Source: an uncultured Gammaproteobacteria bacterium | Lineage (GTDB): Bacteria; Pseudomonadota; Gammaproteobacteria; Arenicellales; UBA868 | Direction: 5' to 3' | NCBI GenBank assembly: GCA_913051905.1 | Contig: CAJXBY010000116.1 | Span: 1-8,131 of the forward strand | Length of the DNA stretch: 8,131 nucleotides | Shown here: positions 5,128-8,131 of the stretch, in pieces | Layout of the letters: every line of letters begins with the position of its first letter | Position numbering within the stretch: position 1 is the stretch's first letter | Notes under the pieces: model-generated | Seen by the model: the letters and a program-made list of their open reading frames with translations, nothing else | Databases searched by the model: none | What the model was told of the DNA's origin: nothing | Translations under genes and position numbers: made by a program

Positions 5128-7232
5128 CAAGCCATCCCGTGCCGCGCCTGTCGGTCTCCGAGATTCTCAATCCTCGCTCCGTGGCGGTCGTGGGGGCCTC
5201 AGAAGATCTGCGAAAGTTCGGCTCCCGGGTGCTGAACAACACGCTGCACGGCGGATTTGCCGGGCAGATCATCCCGGTTAATCCCAAGCGCAAGCGGATA
5301 TTCGACCTGCCGGTAGTTGCATCGCTCGACCAACTGGACGATCCGCTTGACGTCGCGGTCATCGCAGTACCCCGCGATGCAGTCCGCGATGCAGTCTTGC
5401 AGTGTGCCACCCAGCAGGTTGGCTGCTGCGTGATCATCACCGCTGGCTTCAGTGAGATTGACGCAGCCGGTGCTGTTCTGCAGGACGAGCTTGTACACAT
5501 TGCCCGAGGCGCGGGGATGCGGCTCATCGGGCCCAACTGCCTCGGATTCCTGAACACCCACGCGCGTTTGCTGCTCAACTCGTCCCCGGCCATGACCGTC
5601 ACGCCTTTTCACGCGGGCGCGATTGGTCATCTCTCGCAAAGCGGTGCGTTGATGGCGACCACCTATAACCGCGGGGTGGAAGACCAGGTCCATTTCAGCA
5701 CGTCTGTATCACTGGGCAACCAGGCGGACCTTGAACTCTGTGACTTCATCGAGCACCTGGCCGACGACCCCGACACTCAGGTGATCACCGTGTACGTCGA
5801 GGGCTTCAAAAACCCACAGAGGTTTGTCAGCGCGGCCCGTCGCTGCCGCTCAGTGGGTAAGCCCCTGTTGATGGTCAAGGCAGGCACTACGGAACCCGGC
5901 GCCAGGGTTACCCGCAGTCACACCGCCAGCCTGGCCTCCACGCAGCGCGTATTGGAAGCGATCTGTCGAGAAGAAGGCGTGCTGCTGCTCGACGACGTAC
6001 GCGGCATGATGCAGACCGCCGAGGTTTTTGCCCGGTTCGGCGTTCCAACGGGCGATGGTATCTGCGTGATCTCAGGCTCCGGCGGTGCCGGCGCCCTCTG
6101 TGCGGACCGACTGGCCGAACGGGACCTGCGGCTCGCCAGTTTCAGTCCTAAGACACGCGAGAAGCTAGAAGTGGTTTATGAACCCTCGCAACTCGGCAAT
6201 CCTCTGGACATGGGGGCCCTCAAGGAAAAAAGCTTTACCCGCGTCGGCGATGGTGGGCTGGCTATTGCCGCGGCCGATTCTGATGTGAGTGCCGTGCTGG
6301 TAGCGATCACTACCGGACCGATGCTCGGTGACTTTACCCGGGCAATGGCCGGATCGATCAAGGCCGCCGGCAAACCGGCCCTGTTCGTAGTGATCCAGGG
6401 CCAAGCGGATGATGGCGCCCGCGAGATCCTCAAGCAAGATGGGTTGCTGGTTTTCGAGACCCTGGATGAGGCCTTTCGTGTGCTGGGGTGCTGGATGCAA
6501 GGACAAATGTCCGCGGCTTGGAGCGAGTTACCGGGCAGGCCGGCGGGTGTCCCTGATCTGCCGGCAGGCTACACCATGCCACCATCACCCACCGAACACG
6601 AAGTCAAGACACTCGTGGCGCGTTACGGCATCGCGACCGTGCTGGAAGAAACTGCTGACACGCCGGACGCCGCTGTCGCTGCCGCCCGCCGAATTGGCTA
6701 TCCGGTCGCCCTAAAAGCAAGCAGCCGTGACCTGATCCACAAGAGCGATGCCGGCGGCGTTATCCTGAACCTCGCAAATGAACAAGTGCTGCGCGCGGCC
6801 TGGGAACAGATAATGAGCCGCCTCGGTCCGAATCTCGAATCGTGCCTGGTCTGTCGAATGGAATCTGCGGATGCCGAAATGATTCTCGGTGTTAGTCACG
6901 ACCCCGAGTTTGGACCCATGGTGCTGTTCGGTCTCGGCGGCCTGGTGGCAGAGATCGTCGACGACGTGGTCCTGACGCCTGCGCCAATCACCCCACAGCG
7001 GACCCTGGACCTGCTGCAAACCCTGAAACTGTGGCCACTGCTGGCTGGTGCCCGCGGCCGGCCGCAGCTGGATACCAATGCTCTTTGCGACATGATCAGC
7101 CGTCTCAGCTGGCTGGCCCACGACCTTCGCGATTCACTGCTGGAACTTGACCTAAATCCCGTCATGGTCAAACGCCGTGGCCAGGGCGCCGTGGCAGTGG
7201 ATGCCCGGGCGAGCCTCAGGCTCAACAGTTAG
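5124..7232 (+). CDS. ADP-forming acyl-CoA synthetase (acetate--CoA ligase family), fused alpha-beta
   Basis: 702-aa single-chain NDP-forming acyl-CoA synthetase. It makes an acyl-CoA from a carboxylate, CoA and ATP, or the reverse, through phosphohistidine. Seen in order: a CoA-binding Rossmann domain (NPRSVAVVGAS, 16-26; IIPVNPKR, 49-56), a succinyl-CoA-synthetase-like domain (GPNCLGFLN, 136-144; GHLSQSGALM, 168-177; SVSLGNQADL, 194-203), the presumed phospho-acceptor His266 in SHTASLAS, a third domain (to about 470), and an ATP-grasp domain (about 485-700). The last carries HKSDAGGV (539-546), whose His539 probably matches the second, swinging-loop histidine of the family, then DPEFGPMVLFGLGG (593-606) and LELDLNPV (673-680). 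It is the second gene of an operon with the crotonase. It meets the AMP-forming ligase tail-to-tail. The substrate is unknown; acetate, an aromatic or branched acid, or a dicarboxylate are all possible. Confidence 0.93.
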   Translation: MTSHPVPRLSVSEILNPRSVAVVGASEDLRKFGSRVLNNTLHGGFAGQIIPVNPKRKRIFDLPVVASLDQLDDPLDVAVIAVPRDAVRDAVLQCATQQVGCCVIITAGFSEIDAAGAVLQDELVHIARGAGMRLIGPNCLGFLNTHARLLLNSSPAMTVTPFHAGAIGHLSQSGALMATTYNRGVEDQVHFSTSVSLGNQADLELCDFIEHLADDPDTQVITVYVEGFKNPQRFVSAARRCRSVGKPLLMVKAGTTEPGARVTRSHTASLASTQRVLEAICREEGVLLLDDVRGMMQTAEVFARFGVPTGDGICVISGSGGAGALCADRLAERDLRLASFSPKTREKLEVVYEPSQLGNPLDMGALKEKSFTRVGDGGLAIAAADSDVSAVLVAITTGPMLGDFTRAMAGSIKAAGKPALFVVIQGQADDGAREILKQDGLLVFETLDEAFRVLGCWMQGQMSAAWSELPGRPAGVPDLPAGYTMPPSPTEHEVKTLVARYGIATVLEETADTPDAAVAAARRIGYPVALKASSRDLIHKSDAGGVILNLANEQVLRAAWEQIMSRLGPNLESCLVCRMESADAEMILGVSHDPEFGPMVLFGLGGLVAEIVDDVVLTPAPITPQRTLDLLQTLKLWPLLAGARGRPQLDTNALCDMISRLSWLAHDLRDSLLELDLNPVMVKRRGQGAVAVDARASLRLNS

Positions 7233-8131
7233 ACCGCCCGTTCCCGACCCTGCCAGAATGGTTCGCGAATGTCCTTCTTGCGGACCTTTCCCACCGCACT
7301 GCGTGGCAGCTCATCCCAGAACAGAACCGACTTCGGCGCCTTGATACTGCCGAGTTTTACCTTGCACAGGGTAATCAACTCGTCTTCGGTCACCGCAGCA
7401 TCTGGCTTGGTCTCCACCACCGCGGTCACAGCCTCACCCCATTTTTCATCCGGAATCCCAATGACGGCACAGTCCTGTACCGAAGGGTGGCTCCAGATCA
7501 CCTGTTCAATCTCGGAAGGAAAGATGTTGAAGCCGCCCGAGATGATCATGTCCTTCTTGCGGTCGACAATGTAGACATAACCGTCCTTGTCCTTGAGCCC
7601 GATATCCCCGGTGCGGTGCCAACCGTTCTTTGTGGTGATCTCGCGGGTGGCCTGTGGATTCTTGTAATACTCTTTCATCACTAGCCCACCGCGTACGACA
7701 ATCTCACCGCTTTCACCAGCCGGAAGAACGTTGTCACTGTCATCCATGATCTCGACCGGCGTCAGCAGGGCCGGCCGGCCACAGCTGGTCAGGCGGTGAA
7801 GATTGTCGTTCTGGATGGCGTCGAGGTGCGCCTGTGGCGAGAGGCAGGTGCAGATCATGGGTGCCTCGGCCTGACCAAACGTCTGGGTCATCACCGGGCC
7901 GAACACATCGATGGCCTCGCGGAGTTTGTCGACCGACATCGGCGCGGCCGCGTAGACAAAATGGTCGAGCGAGGCGTAGTCGAAATCTCGCACCGACGGA
8001 TGAGCCAGCATCACGTAGATTGCCGTCGGCGGCAGAAACAGATGGGTCACGCCATGCTGCTGAATGTTCTCCATCAGGTCCGGCAGCTTCACGCCATCCA
8101 TGATCACTTGCGTCGCGCCGAACCCCATCAG
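7229..8131 (-). CDS. AMP-forming acyl-CoA synthetase, C-terminal part (cut by window edge)
   Basis: C-terminal 300 or so residues of an ANL-superfamily ligase that activates a carboxylic acid to acyl-AMP and then acyl-CoA. Numbering from the Met at 8126-8128, one sees TFGQAEAP (83-90, the aromatic/Glu adenine-site motif A5), GWHRTGDIG (169-177, A7), the hinge and A8 motif DRKKDMIISGGFNIFPSEIE (189-208), and the A10 lysine Lys281 in SAVGKVRKK. The frame is still open at the right edge. The N-terminal 200 or more residues, including the phosphate-binding loop, should lie outside the window, so the internal Met is not the start. The gene ends in TAA whose bases interleave with the TAG of the convergent ADP-forming synthetase. 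The A10 and A8 motifs are intact, so the fragment looks functional. The substrate, perhaps a medium- or long-chain or aromatic acid, cannot be decided. Confidence 0.93.
   Translation of the reverse strand: MMGFGATQVIMDGVKLPDLMENIQQHGVTHLFLPPTAIYVMLAHPSVRDFDYASLDHFVYAAAPMSVDKLREAIDVFGPVMTQTFGQAEAPMICTCLSPQAHLDAIQNDNLHRLTSCGRPALLTPVEIMDDSDNVLPAGESGEIVVRGGLVMKEYYKNPQATREITTKNGWHRTGDIGLKDKDGYVYIVDRKKDMIISGGFNIFPSEIEQVIWSHPSVQDCAVIGIPDEKWGEAVTAVVETKPDAAVTEDELITLCKVKLGSIKAPKSVLFWDELPRSAVGKVRKKDIREPFWQGRERAV

Noticed and set aside
4492..5130. Minus-strand open frame of 212 codons opposite the crotonase
   Set aside because: The plus strand has all the crotonase motifs; the antisense product has none and no ribosome site.
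1..8131. tRNA, rRNA, CRISPR array, insertion sequence or attachment site
   Set aside because: No cloverleaf-like sequence, regularly spaced repeat array, transposase fragment or terminal inverted repeats were seen when reading both strands.

Overview
The window looks like chromosomal DNA of a GC-rich, heterotrophic proteobacterium. The reasons are the high GC in coding third positions, strong Shine-Dalgarno sequences, CRP-type operator sequences, and a gene set typical of free-living amine and acyl-CoA degraders. I cannot assign a genus from the sequence alone.

Layout. The left half (17-3684) is a leftward block. Read in transcription order it holds an MttB-superfamily corrinoid methyltransferase homologue without pyrrolysine, a ten-helix EamA/DMT permease that starts at a TTG codon behind a possible nested RNA hairpin, and a 3-hydroxyisobutyrate dehydrogenase-family oxidoreductase. 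The right half carries a rightward pair, a crotonase and an ADP-forming acyl-CoA synthetase joined by an ATGA overlap. The C-terminal part of an AMP-forming acyl-CoA ligase faces this pair tail-to-tail, with interleaved stop codons. The right half is therefore an acyl-CoA activation and oxidation module. The left half suggests uptake or export and demethylation or oxidation of a small methylated or hydroxyacid substrate. No substrate can be fixed from the sequence.

The most unusual item lies between the two halves. A 65-codon gene (3978-4175) has its own Shine-Dalgarno and a strong intrinsic terminator. It encodes an acidic 16-residue leader ending in Gly-Gly that fits the double-glycine (microcin V-like) consensus. 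A 49-residue core follows that has no acidic residue, is strongly basic and proline-rich, and contains the same 11-residue motif twice; the DNA differences within the motif's seven invariant codons are all silent. Upstream, in the divergent region shared with mttB, are two near-consensus CRP-type operators exactly 41 bp apart with a 14-bp perfect palindrome between them. No exporter, peptidase, modification or immunity gene lies in the window, so this is an orphan candidate for a secreted or modified peptide. I do not recognise the core.
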